From the NCBI GenBank assembly GCA_047974565.1, contig JBKECN010000057.1:62001-126000 (forward strand): 64,000 bases of DNA, read 5' to 3'. The position numbers were made by a program, and so were the translations under genes. Shown piece after piece: positions 37,580-46,496 of this stretch. Below the pieces are notes generated by a model. It worked only from the letters and a program-made list of their open reading frames with translations, was not told where the DNA came from and ran no database searches. Each line of letters starts with the position of its first letter. Position 1 is the first letter of the stretch. Source of the stretch: JBDIAG01 sp047974565. GTDB lineage: Bacteria; Actinomycetota; Actinomycetes; Actinomycetales; CAWJMD01.

Positions 37580-38344
37580 TCAACCCGACAGGACGATGAT
37601 GTCGAGCCCGTCCGGGGTCGCCAGGCTCGCGTGGTGACCAGGTGCAGTGGCGAGATCGCGCAGGCGCCATCGCGACGGTCCTGGAGCCACCTCACTCATC
37701 GTCGAGCCCGCCGCGTGGGCTAGCGATGACGCGGCATCCGCCCTCGATCGGGCGCCGTCCACGTCGGAAACTGTGCCGGGATAGGCGGTGGGACCGTCTT
37801 CCACCTCGGGAACGGTGAGCACCTCGAAGCGAGCATCAAGGCGACTCGGTGACACAGCCATGCCGATCCCGGCGGCTTTGAGGGCTGCCTCCTTGGCTGT
37901 CCACCACCGGGCAGCCACCTGGGTCGCCGCCGGAGCCTCGAGTCGAGCCAGCTCGGCGAGTTCGTTGGGGTGGAAGGCCACCTCACTGGCGGTCATCGGG
38001 GCCAGGCTGCGCACCTCCTCCACGTCCACCCCGCAGGGCTGGTGGCACACGGCGACCACCACCACGTCCCCGGCATGGGAGATCGACACCCACGCCGCCG
38101 GGACCCCATCGAGGGCGATGAGCGGCCGGCCCCACGGGCCCAGGGCGACTCCGATCCGGTCGGGCGCCACATCCAGACACGCTGCGGCGGTCTGGCGGGC
38201 CAATGTCCTGCCGGTCGCGTGCCGGGCAGCGTCCAGTGGCGACCGGAAGGCCGCACACCGAGCACGCTCGTGCGGTGTCAGCAACGGGTTCGCGATCTCC
38301 TGCGGGCCGGGCGGCGACTGCCGCACATGCACAGGAGTGACCAT
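37580..38344 (-). CDS. 4'-phosphopantetheinyl transferase, Sfp-type
   Basis: A 254-residue Sfp-superfamily enzyme, which attaches coenzyme A-derived phosphopantetheine to carrier-protein Ser. The Mg-binding GVDVEEV has Asp107 and Glu109, and the second motif WWTAKEAALKAAG holds Trp148, Lys151 and Glu152. An upstream WVSISHAGD corresponds to the substrate-contacting SxSH. It is the first gene of the operon with the Pls-like synthetase 46 nt away, so that enzyme's thiolation domain is its probable client. The start is chosen at MVTPVHV by family alignment. Confidence 0.9.
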   Translation of the reverse strand: MVTPVHVRQSPPGPQEIANPLLTPHERARCAAFRSPLDAARHATGRTLARQTAAACLDVAPDRIGVALGPWGRPLIALDGVPAAWVSISHAGDVVVVAVCHQPCGVDVEEVRSLAPMTASEVAFHPNELAELARLEAPAATQVAARWWTAKEAALKAAGIGMAVSPSRLDARFEVLTVPEVEDGPTAYPGTVSDVDGARSRADAASSLAHAAGSTMSEVAPGPSRWRLRDLATAPGHHASLATPDGLDIIVLSG

Positions 38345-38587
38345 GGCCCCAGCATGCACGGGGCTCTGCCGACGTGGATACCGAGGTGACGCAGAGCGCT
38401 GGCGTCGCAAGCCGCTGCCGCAGCGCAGCGTCGCAAACCGCTGGTGCAACGCAGGGGGCAACCGCCATGGCCCATTCAGGCAACTTTCTATCTTTTCGGT
38501 CATATCCGGTATCACCGCAAAGGCGCGTGGACTCTTTTGTCGCACGTTGCGCCACACGGGCGTGGCGACCACGACACGGAAGGGAAG
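38345..38587. promoter_or_regulatory. Divergent promoter region with a 26-bp tandem repeat
   Basis: The gap lies between the leftward PPTase/Pls operon and the rightward protease. GCGTCGCAAGCCGCTG-type sequence occurs as two abutting 26-bp units (38402-38427 and 38428-38453, about 80 percent alike). The segment 38465-38530 is AT-richer, a plausible protease promoter, but no consensus can be assigned with confidence. Confidence 0.4.
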
Positions 38588-39757
38588 ATGATGAAAGTCA
38601 CTGGCAGATCCGCCCAACGAGCGAGCCTGATCGGCCTTGCGGCGACGCTACTCTGCGTCCCGGCGCTGGTCGGCGCGAGCACCGGCGCGCAAGCCACTCC
38701 AATCCAAAAGCATTTCGAGACAGCGATTTCCAGTGTCCCTCAGTTGAGCGAGGAAGCATGGCGGGCAGGCAAGGCCGAGCACGGTGCGTCGACCACCGCG
38801 CAGCAGGCGGTGGAGTCCTACTGGACGGTCAGCCGAATGAAGGCCGCCAAGGACATTGCGGACTCCCCCGAGCTTCGTACGGCCGAGAAGCGATTCGACG
38901 AAGAGTTGGCCGCGCAACAGCGCCAGGCGAAGCAGGGCAACGGCCCCGCGCGCGAGACGCAAGGGCCTGAGCAGACGTTCGCACCCGCCTCGTCGACAGT
39001 CGCCGCGATGCCGGAGGCGGCGGCCGGTACCGAGTCCGCTTCGGGTCTCCTACCCATGTCGAACCCCGACCTCGCATACTGGCACCCGACGGCGCGGACG
39101 AACGGCAAGGTCTTCTTCACGATGGACGGGCAGAACTATGCTTGCTCTGCCTCTGTAGTGAACTCCGCGGGAAAGAACACCGTCTGGACGGCGGGACATT
39201 GCGTTCATGGCGGGCGGGGTGGAAGTTGGGCTACCAACTGGAGTTTCGTACCTGCCTACGATGACGACCTGGCCAATCCCCGGCCCTACGGAACCTGGAC
39301 CGCTCGACAATTGTGGGCACTGACCAGTTGGACCGGGAGTTCTGATTTCACCTCCGACATGGCGGTGGCCGTGATGAACCCCCGAAACGGTCACCACATC
39401 GTCAATTACCTCGGCGGACACGGTCTACGAATCAACGCCAGCAAGTCGACTTCCATGAACATCTTCGGCTATTCCGCGGTCGCGCCCTTGGATGGCGGGA
39501 ACCTGCGCAAATGCCAGGGAACTTCGTCACCTGAAGTTTCTTTCCTGTGGTGGTCTTCGGACACGCTCAAAGTCTCGTGTTCCGACATGAACCGAGGGGC
39601 AAGCGGTGGGCCATGGCTGGCGAATTACGGCGGCGGTTACGGCTATCTGAACGGGATCAACAGCAGGGTCGACAGCTACACGAATCCCAGGCTCGTGATG
39701 TCAGCCTACTTCGACGACAGCGCACTCACGCTGTACAACGCAACCACAGGCCTGTGA
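38588..39757 (+). CDS. Secreted trypsin-like serine protease
   Basis: A 389-residue exported protease. An N-terminal signal peptide (RASLIGLAATLLCVPALVGASTGAQA, cleaved near residue 36) is followed by about 130 residues of propeptide rich in Gln/Glu/Ala and then an S1-like domain: catalytic His204 in WTAGHC, Asp257 in FTSDMAVAVM and Ser339 in NRGASGGPW. Cys186/205 and 309/331 could form disulphides. Two adjacent ATGs follow GGAAGGG; the second gives better spacing. Its lower GC content and AT-rich promoter differ from neighbouring genes, suggesting separate acquisition. Confidence 0.9.
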   Translation: MMKVTGRSAQRASLIGLAATLLCVPALVGASTGAQATPIQKHFETAISSVPQLSEEAWRAGKAEHGASTTAQQAVESYWTVSRMKAAKDIADSPELRTAEKRFDEELAAQQRQAKQGNGPARETQGPEQTFAPASSTVAAMPEAAAGTESASGLLPMSNPDLAYWHPTARTNGKVFFTMDGQNYACSASVVNSAGKNTVWTAGHCVHGGRGGSWATNWSFVPAYDDDLANPRPYGTWTARQLWALTSWTGSSDFTSDMAVAVMNPRNGHHIVNYLGGHGLRINASKSTSMNIFGYSAVAPLDGGNLRKCQGTSSPEVSFLWWSSDTLKVSCSDMNRGASGGPWLANYGGGYGYLNGINSRVDSYTNPRLVMSAYFDDSALTLYNATTGL

Positions 39758-39764
39758 CTGCACG

Positions 39765-39784
39765 ATGACGCACCCGTTCGTCAT
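39765..39784 (+). terminator. Short hairpin after the protease gene
   Basis: ATGACG and CGTCAT pair across an eight-base loop seven nt after the protease stop. It is weak and lacks a T-run; its position just before the mobile element is the main argument. Confidence 0.3.
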
Positions 39785-39785
39785 G

Positions 39786-39947
39786 AGGGTGTGTCTCGTA
39801 ATGCAAGCCCGTCGCGAGCAGCTCTGACGGAATGTGCGGCACGGCGGACGAGCGAGGGCGTGGCAGAGCCACGTCGAGTCGAGGACAACGCCGCCGGACG
39901 CCCGTCAGGGTCCTGCGCAGCAGGGCGGGGATTACGAGACACGCCCT
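39786..39947. mobile_element. MITE-like element, copy 1 (162 bp)
   Basis: The ends are 17-bp inverted repeats, AGGGTGTGTCTCGTAAT at the left and AGGGCGTGTCTCGTAAT read in from the right (one mismatch). The interior has a CGTGGC-AGA-GCCACG hairpin and no coding capacity. A second copy with about 90 percent identity lies at 46497-46657. Two copies with shared termini and no transposase fit a non-autonomous element mobilised by a transposase encoded elsewhere. No clear target duplication was seen. Confidence 0.8.
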
Positions 39948-39985
39948 AGCCACTGACGAGATGCTCAGCGAACAACTTTCACCTT

Positions 39986-40020
39986 CGGGTGCGGCCGGAT
40001 CATTTCTCCGGTCGCACCCG
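39986..40020. other. Strong 14-bp hairpin before the lipoprotein gene
   Basis: CGGGTGCGGCCGGA pairs with TCCGGTCGCACCCG (one G-T wobble) around a seven-base T-containing loop. It lies about 80 bp upstream of the small lipoprotein gene. It could be a rho-independent terminator for the preceding region or a stable leader structure; there is no T-tract after it. The rest of the 39758-40097 gap is the MITE-like element and nothing else I can identify. Confidence 0.6.
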
Positions 40021-40097
40021 CAGGAATCTCGCACACACCTCCATCAGAATCAGGATCAGACAACCCGCAGAGTTGGCGTCACACCTGAGGAATGGCC

Positions 40098-40667
40098 GTG
40101 AGGAAACCCAGCACGCACCGCCCGCAGCACCGGAGGGGCACCGACCCCCGTGCCCGCCGAGTGCGGCGGTGGTGCGCGATAGCAGTGCTCTGCCTCATCG
40201 GCTGCGGCTGCGCCACACCGGGCAACTCGGACCCGAAGGAGACCATGACCTCGCCGAGCAACGAGCCCACCGCTCCGAGCACTCCGGACAACCCTGAGGT
40301 GCCACCGCCTCCCATGCCCGACGAATCCCCGAGCGGGTCGACACCTAGCATTCCGCCCAATGCCCCGTCAGTGGTCACCCCGGTAGCCGGCGAGAACCGA
40401 CGTAACGCCGACTGGCACCTGGCTGAACTGAGGGACGAGGGGCGCACTGTGCTTTTGGACGTGCAGATCGCGGGGCCGCCCTGCGATGTCGTGACCGGAC
40501 TCCGGGTCGACCAGGGCAGTGACGCCGTCCGGGTCGCCGTCCTGGCGGGTCCGCAGGAGGGAGCCCAGTGCCCACCCGGCCTCATCGCCCGAGCCGGCGT
40601 CGTGCGGGTCGAGGTGCGGCTCACTGAGCCGCTCGGCGATCGCACTCTTGCGCAGCTGGGCGGCTGA
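40098..40667 (+). CDS. Hypothetical lipoprotein
   Basis: A 189-residue protein with an Arg-rich start, a hydrophobic segment WCAIAVLCLIGC and lipobox Cys, indicating export and lipidation. A 60-residue Pro/Ser/Thr-rich linker (PTAPSTPDNPEVPPPPMPDES) precedes a small folded domain with two Cys (PPCDV, AQCPP) that may bridge. I do not recognise a family. GTG is preferred over an ATG two codons upstream because GAGGA is well spaced for it. Confidence 0.65.
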   Translation: MRKPSTHRPQHRRGTDPRARRVRRWCAIAVLCLIGCGCATPGNSDPKETMTSPSNEPTAPSTPDNPEVPPPPMPDESPSGSTPSIPPNAPSVVTPVAGENRRNADWHLAELRDEGRTVLLDVQIAGPPCDVVTGLRVDQGSDAVRVAVLAGPQEGAQCPPGLIARAGVVRVEVRLTEPLGDRTLAQLGG

Positions 40668-40868
40668 GGGCCCACCCCGGGTGGTCCCGGCGAGCGTGGA
40701 CTGCATCAGTGCTGCCCTGCGACGCCGAGGGCCGGATGGGCCCCTACACACGCCAAGCCTTGGACCCGGGATCGAAGGCACCACGCCGACTCCCGCCCGG
40801 CTCGCCACCGGATGAGCCCGCCGGTCCCGAGATGTCGCGACCGCACCCCAGCCAGTACGGTGATAATC

Positions 40869-41570
40869 ATGAGCGAGCAGACGAGTCCAACGGCAACGGC
40901 GCAGATCCTCGTCGGTGAGAACGGGCCCTATGAGGTGCGTGGCGTGCGGGTCGAGCGCACTCGGGTGATCAACGACGAGCACGGCCATGCCCGCGAGTAT
41001 GAGACCTACGCGCAGGTGCACGACGGCGCCGAGCCGACCTGGTTGTGCCGCTGCGGGCATTCGAAGAACAAGCCGTTCTGCGACGGCTCACATCACACCG
41101 CCGGGCCGGACGGCGGGCCGTTCGACGGAACCGAGAACGCCCCGACGAACACCTACCGGGAGCGCGCGGAGGTGCTGGGCGGCGACGGCGTGCAGGTCAG
41201 CGACGATCGGGGCATCTGCGTGCACGCCGGTTTCTGCGCCACGCATGGGGCGAACGTGTGGCGTGAGGTGAAGCAGTCGCAAGATCCGCAGGTCCGGGAC
41301 GATATGACCACCCGGATCGACAAGTGCCCCTCGGGTGCCCTCACCCGACGGCCAGAGGCCGATGCACCGGACGACGAGCCCGACTATCCCCGCGCGGTGC
41401 ATGTGGTGGCGGACGGGCCGTTGCACGTCACCGGCCGAGTGCAGGTGACCCGCGCGGACGGGGAGACCTTCGAGACCCGCAACCGGATGACCCTGTGCCG
41501 GTGCGGGGCCTCGGCGATCAAGCCGTTGTGCGACGGCAGCCACGCCGAGACCGGTTTCACCGACTCCTGA
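40869..41570 (+). CDS. Double-CDGSH iron-sulfur protein with divergent ferredoxin domain
   Basis: A 233-residue protein with two CDGSH [2Fe-2S] sites, each CxCx2Sx3PxCDGSH: CRCGHSKNKPFCDGSH (Cys60, 62, 71, His75) and CRCGASAIKPLCDGSH near the C-terminus. Between them is a Fer4_19/DUF1271-type segment (GICVHAGFC...IDKCPSGAL). Such proteins are inferred electron carriers or redox/Fe-S sensors; no partner is evident. It is a lone rightward gene converging with topA. No Shine-Dalgarno is visible. Confidence 0.9.
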   Translation: MSEQTSPTATAQILVGENGPYEVRGVRVERTRVINDEHGHAREYETYAQVHDGAEPTWLCRCGHSKNKPFCDGSHHTAGPDGGPFDGTENAPTNTYRERAEVLGGDGVQVSDDRGICVHAGFCATHGANVWREVKQSQDPQVRDDMTTRIDKCPSGALTRRPEADAPDDEPDYPRAVHVVADGPLHVTGRVQVTRADGETFETRNRMTLCRCGASAIKPLCDGSHAETGFTDS

Positions 41571-41589
41571 CTCTTCCCGCCCGCCTGCC

Positions 41590-44442
41590 TCAGGGAGCCT
41601 GCGGGGGCAGGGTGGTGGTGCCTGCCGTGGCCTGTTCGGCCGCCGACGCCTTGGCCGTCCGCTTCGCGCTGGTCGCCGTCTTGGCTGTGGCCTTCTTCGC
41701 CGGCGCCTTCTTGGCGGTGGTCTTCGTCGCCGCAGCCTTCTTAGCCGGCGCCTTCTTGGCCGTGGTCTTCTTCGCGGTGGTCTTCTTGGCCGTGGTCTTC
41801 TTGGCAGCCCGCTTGCGAGTGGAGGGCCCCTTGGCCCGCTTCTCGGCCAGCAACTCGGCGGCACGCTCCAGGGTGATGGCCTCCACCGAATCGTCGCGAC
41901 GGAGGGTGGCGTTGGTCTCCCCATCGGTGACGTAGGGGCCGAACCGCCCGTCCTTCACCACCACCGGCTTCTCGCTGGCCGGGTCGGTGCCGAGTTCGCG
42001 CAGCGGCGGCGCCACCGCCTGCCCACGCCTGGTCTTGGGCTGGGCGTAGATCTTCAGCGCCTCGTCCAGCGTGATGTCGAAGATCTGATCCTCACTGGTC
42101 AAAGAACGAGAGTCCTTGTCCCGCTTGAGATATGGCCCGTACCTGCCGTTCTGCGCGGTGATCTCCACGCCCGTCTCGGGGTCCAGGCCCACCACCCGCG
42201 GCAACGAGAGCAACCGCAACGCCTGCTCATGGGTGACCGTCTCGGGTTGCATGGACTTGAACAGCGACCCGGTCCGGGGCTTAGCCGACTTGGGGGCGTC
42301 CTCCGGTAGAACCTCGGTCACGTACGGCCCATACCGACCGTTCTTCACCACGATCGAGTAGCCCGTGTCGGGATTCACGCCGAGTTCGCGGTCCCCCTCG
42401 GCCTGGGCGTCGAGCAACTCTCGGGCCTTGGCCACGGTGAGTTCGTCAGGGGCCACGTCGTCGGGTACCGACGCCCGGCGCGGCTCCTGACCGTCCGCCC
42501 CCTCGGTCTGCAGGTAGGGCCCGTAGCGGCCAACCCGCAGGGTGATGCCGTCGCCGATGTCGATGGAGTTCACCGCGCGGGCGTCGATCTCGCCGAGATC
42601 CTCCACCAGTGCCTTGAGGCCGTGGCTGGTCTCGGTGCGGTCCAGCGGCACCGTGGGGTCCCCGAAGTAGAAGTGGGTGAGCCAGTCCACCCGATCCTGG
42701 GCGCCGGAGGCGATCCGGTCCAGGTCCTCCTCCATGGACGCGGTGAAGTCGTAGTCGACGAGTCCGCCGAAGTTCTCCTCCAGCAGCCGCACCACCGAGA
42801 AGGCCAGCCAGCTGGGCACCAGCGCCGAGCCCCGGTGCGCGACATACCCGCGGTCGATGATCACCGAGATGGTCGCCGCATAGGTGGACGGTCGCCCGAT
42901 CCCTTTCTCTTCCAGCGCCTTGACCAGGCTGGCCTCGGTGTAGCGGGGCGGTGGCGAGGTGACGTGGTCGTCGACGGACAGCTCGAGGGCGTCGAGGCGC
43001 TGACCCTCGACGAGGTCCGGCAAGCGCTTGTCCCCGCCCTCGTCGCGGTTACGCTCCTCGTCCCGGCCCTCCTCGTAGGCGGCCAGGAAGCCGCGGAAGG
43101 TGATCACGGTGCCGGACGCGGAGAACTCGGCTCTCCGGCCGTCCGCGGAGGTGGCGGCCAGCCGCACGGTCGCGGTGGACCCGCGCGCATCGGCCATCTG
43201 GGAGGCCACGGTGCGCTGCCAGATCAACTCGTAGAGCCGGAACTCGTCCCCGCGCAGGGCACCGGCGACCTGGCCAGGGGTGCGGAAGGTGTCGCCGGAG
43301 GGACGGATCGCCTCGTGCGCCTCCTGGGCGTTCTTGGACTTGTTCGCGTACACCCGGGGCTGGGCCGGGACGTGATCGGCTCCGTACATCTGCGCGGCCT
43401 GGGCTCGGGCGGCGTTGACCGCCTGCGAGGACAGCGCCGTGGAGTCGGTACGCATGTACGTGATGTAGCCGTTCTCGTACAGCGCCTGGGCCACCCGCAT
43501 GGTCTGACGAGCCGACAACCTCAGCTTGCGCGAGGCCTCCTGCTGCAGGGTGGAGGTGGTGAACGGTGCCGAGGGGCGGCGGGTGTAGGGCTTGGTCTCC
43601 ATCGAGGAGACGGTGACCGGAGCCGATTCCAGGCCCGCCGCGAGCGAGCGCACCGCGGTCTCGTCCAGGGCGACCGCCTTGCCGGTCAGGTTGCCGCGGT
43701 CGTCGAAGTCACGGCCGGTGGCCACTCGCTGCCCGTCCAGGCCGACCAGCCGGGCGGTGAAGGATTGCCGGCGGGCGTCCTGCTGCTCGTCGCGGGTGGC
43801 GAAGGTACCCAGGATGTCCCAGTAGTGGGCGGCGCGGAAGGCCATCCGCTCGCGCTCGCGGGCGACCACCATCCGGGTGGCCACCGACTGCACGCGCCCG
43901 GCCGAGAGCCCGGCCCGCACCTTGCGCCAGAGCACCGGGGAGATCTCGTACCCGTAGAGGCGGTCGAGGATCCGCCGGGTCTCCTGGGCGTCGACGAGAC
44001 GCTCGTCGATGGAGCGAGTCGCGCCCAACGCACGCTGAATCGCTTCACGGGTGATCTCGTGGAAGACCATCCGCTTGACCGGCACCGTCGGCTTGAGGGT
44101 CTGCAACAAGTGCCAGGCGATGGCCTCGCCCTCGCGGTCCTCATCTGTGGCCAGGTAGAGCTCGTCCGCATCCTTGAGCAGGCGTTTGAGCTCGGAGACC
44201 TTCTTGCGCTTGTCCGGGTCGACGACGTAGTACGGGTCGAAGCCGTTGTCGACGTCGACGGCGAACTTGCCGTACGGGCCCTTCTTCATGTCCTCGGGCA
44301 ACTCGGAGGGGGTGGGCAGGTCCCGAATGTGCCCCACCGACGCCTCCACGTCGTACCCGGGCCCGAGATATCCGGCGATCGTCTTCGCCTTGGCCGGCGA
44401 TTCGACGATGACGAGACGTCGCGTCGTGTCCGTGCTTGCCAC
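41590..44442 (-). CDS. topA: DNA topoisomerase I
   Basis: A type IA topoisomerase of 950 residues that relaxes negative supercoils. The TOPRIM begins LVIVESPAKAKTIAGYL and has ATDEDREGEAIAW; the active-site Tyr is in YITYMRTDS, near residue 330. Repeated TopoC-type ('YGPYxxxxG') segments follow in place of classical four-Cys zinc fingers, and the C-terminus is a Lys/Ala-rich KKTTAKK tail as in actinobacterial TopA. GTG start follows GAGGAACTA. The neighbouring methyltransferase is the usual companion. Confidence 0.96.
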   Translation of the reverse strand: MASTDTTRRLVIVESPAKAKTIAGYLGPGYDVEASVGHIRDLPTPSELPEDMKKGPYGKFAVDVDNGFDPYYVVDPDKRKKVSELKRLLKDADELYLATDEDREGEAIAWHLLQTLKPTVPVKRMVFHEITREAIQRALGATRSIDERLVDAQETRRILDRLYGYEISPVLWRKVRAGLSAGRVQSVATRMVVARERERMAFRAAHYWDILGTFATRDEQQDARRQSFTARLVGLDGQRVATGRDFDDRGNLTGKAVALDETAVRSLAAGLESAPVTVSSMETKPYTRRPSAPFTTSTLQQEASRKLRLSARQTMRVAQALYENGYITYMRTDSTALSSQAVNAARAQAAQMYGADHVPAQPRVYANKSKNAQEAHEAIRPSGDTFRTPGQVAGALRGDEFRLYELIWQRTVASQMADARGSTATVRLAATSADGRRAEFSASGTVITFRGFLAAYEEGRDEERNRDEGGDKRLPDLVEGQRLDALELSVDDHVTSPPPRYTEASLVKALEEKGIGRPSTYAATISVIIDRGYVAHRGSALVPSWLAFSVVRLLEENFGGLVDYDFTASMEEDLDRIASGAQDRVDWLTHFYFGDPTVPLDRTETSHGLKALVEDLGEIDARAVNSIDIGDGITLRVGRYGPYLQTEGADGQEPRRASVPDDVAPDELTVAKARELLDAQAEGDRELGVNPDTGYSIVVKNGRYGPYVTEVLPEDAPKSAKPRTGSLFKSMQPETVTHEQALRLLSLPRVVGLDPETGVEITAQNGRYGPYLKRDKDSRSLTSEDQIFDITLDEALKIYAQPKTRRGQAVAPPLRELGTDPASEKPVVVKDGRFGPYVTDGETNATLRRDDSVEAITLERAAELLAEKRAKGPSTRKRAAKKTTAKKTTAKKTTAKKAPAKKAAATKTTAKKAPAKKATAKTATSAKRTAKASAAEQATAGTTTLPPQAP

Positions 44443-44653
44443 TAGTTCCTCACGCTTCCACTTCTGTGTCCCCCGGAGTGTTCACGATGACGCGGATCGC
44501 CTGGTGACGACGTCACTTTCGCCGAACCGCTCGCGGGAGCACCGTAACGCTTCTGCTCCCGTTCGCCATCCGCGGTGGGTCTGATACCTCGCCCCCTCGG
44601 CAGAGAAAACCATCCCGGCCGGTGGTCGGGGAACCCTGGATCGCGCAGCCAAC

Positions 44654-46318
44654 CTACCCGGCGGGGCCGCTGGTGACGGTAGCCCACACGAACCCCTCCA
44701 GCACAAGCCGCCGGATGGTGCGAACTGCGCGCGCGGCCAGCGGGTCGATGTCGGTCTCGAGCAGATCCGCGATGGCGGCGACGATCTGGCCGACCGTGAG
44801 GGATCCGTCACAGGCGCCCACCAGGGCGGCCATCGCCGTGTCCAGGTGTAGCCGACGGGCGTAGCCGTCCGATTGGACCAGCGTGATCCGGGTCGGATCC
44901 TCGGCGCCGGGCACGTACGTCCGCTCTTCGCTGACCTCGGGGCGCACACTCAGCCTCAGCCCGAGCACGTCGCGATCCGCGGCGGGCAGGGTGTCGTGCG
45001 CGCCGAGGCAGGCGTCCAGGTGCGGGCCGAGGGGGCCCGTGCCGCGGGCGGCGGCCTCCTCGAGTCGGCGCAGCGGGCGGGTGCCCGGCCCGGGACGGCG
45101 CAGCGTGATCAGGCCCAGGCCGATGGCGTCGACTCCGCGACGAGCGAAGTCGTCCAGCCAGGCGCGGATGTACGTCTCGGTCTGCGCACGGTCCGCGGCG
45201 GCGTCGCGAGCCCACATCGCGGCGTACTCGGCCGGGTCGAGCACCTCGCGTTGGACGATCCAGGCGTCGACGGGGACTCCGTCAGGGTCGACGGCCTGGT
45301 CCAGCCACTGGGTGGGCCGCCGCCGCCAGTCGGATCCGTGGATCTCCCAGTTGCCCAAGGCCTGCAGGATGCCGCCGGGCGTCAGGTGCCGGGCCCCCTG
45401 CCGCACCACAGTGGCGACGATGTCGTCGCCGGAGCGGCCGCCGTCCCGGTAGGTGTACGTGGGCAGGCCGGCCGACCGGGGAGTGATGACGAAGGGCGGG
45501 TTGGAGACGATGAGATCGAACAGGGCGGCATCACCGGGTTCTCGGGTGCCGGGTTCGCGGGTGCCGGGTTCGCGGGTGCCGGCACCGGCGTAGTTCACGT
45601 CGGCTCCGGTGGAACTCAACGCGCCGCCGGCGAGGGCGTCGAAAAGGTCACCGGATCGCAGGTCCACCGAGACCTCGCTCAGCGCGAGGCCGAGCCGGGC
45701 AAGGTGTAGCGCGCGCTCACTCACGTCACTTCCGACGACGTGCCGGGCGTGTCTGCTCAGGTGCAGGCTCTGGACACCGCAGCCGATGCCAAGATCGAGG
45801 GCCCGCCGCGCCGGGCGGCGAATGGTGGCGTCGGCGAGGGTGAGGCTGGCCTGGCCGATGCCGAGCACGTGGTCGGCAGGCAGCGGGCCCGAGACGATGG
45901 GTTCGCCGTGGTCGCTGACCACCCACCAGTGCGGCCCGCCCTCCTCGGCGTAAGGACGGATCTCGACGCCCGCTCGTAGAAGGCTGTCGTCGCGCCCGGC
46001 CAAGAGTCCCGATTCGGCCAAGGCGTGGGTTCCTGTTGAGGGCAGGGCTCGCTCGAGAGCGGTCGACTCGGCGGGTTCGCCCAGCAGAAAGAAGCGCACC
46101 AAGGTCGCCAGGGGTGATCCCGGCTGCCGATCGAGGTGCCAACGCACCGGGATGAGCTGGTCACGGTGCAGTGCCGCGCTCGCTTGTTCCCCGAGCAGTT
46201 CCGCCACACCGTCCACGGTGAAGCCGGCGCGCAGCAGATCCTGGCGCAGGGCTCGGACGGTCACGGCATCCACAAGCAGGCATCGTAGGTCGCGTCGACG
46301 GGGCGACTCGATGGACAC
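44654..46318 (-). CDS. Class I SAM-dependent methyltransferase beside topA
   Basis: A 554-residue protein conserved next to topA in Actinobacteria. About 160 residues of N-terminal domain precede the SAM fold: motif I ALDLGIGCG (173-181), VVGSDVSERAL, and SNPPF (272-276), the catalytic motif of N-methyltransferases acting on rRNA or proteins (RsmC/RlmG/PrmC-like). Residues 247-262 are three tandem GTREP repeats, encoded by an in-frame 15-bp repeat absent from the expected fold. A C-terminal helical domain may bind the substrate. The target is not known. Confidence 0.82.
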   Translation of the reverse strand: MSIESPRRRDLRCLLVDAVTVRALRQDLLRAGFTVDGVAELLGEQASAALHRDQLIPVRWHLDRQPGSPLATLVRFFLLGEPAESTALERALPSTGTHALAESGLLAGRDDSLLRAGVEIRPYAEEGGPHWWVVSDHGEPIVSGPLPADHVLGIGQASLTLADATIRRPARRALDLGIGCGVQSLHLSRHARHVVGSDVSERALHLARLGLALSEVSVDLRSGDLFDALAGGALSSTGADVNYAGAGTREPGTREPGTREPGDAALFDLIVSNPPFVITPRSAGLPTYTYRDGGRSGDDIVATVVRQGARHLTPGGILQALGNWEIHGSDWRRRPTQWLDQAVDPDGVPVDAWIVQREVLDPAEYAAMWARDAAADRAQTETYIRAWLDDFARRGVDAIGLGLITLRRPGPGTRPLRRLEEAAARGTGPLGPHLDACLGAHDTLPAADRDVLGLRLSVRPEVSEERTYVPGAEDPTRITLVQSDGYARRLHLDTAMAALVGACDGSLTVGQIVAAIADLLETDIDPLAARAVRTIRRLVLEGFVWATVTSGPAG

Positions 46319-46496
46319 TCCCCGCCCAGGGGATCCGTGGCCGGCTCACCCGGCTGCTTCCCGATCAGGGCCGGTCACGCTGGCGCACAGTCCGAGCAAG
46401 CCGAGCTGACACGAGCGGGGCGTAGATGACAGTTGTCATCACGCATCGGCGACACCGGACACTGGGCGCGGCCGGCCAGAACTGGCAAAGTGGCTG
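46319..46496. other. Intergenic upstream of the methyltransferase
   Basis: No gene is visible. The interval must hold the methyltransferase promoter (leftward). It runs into the second MITE-like copy. Confidence 0.4.
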
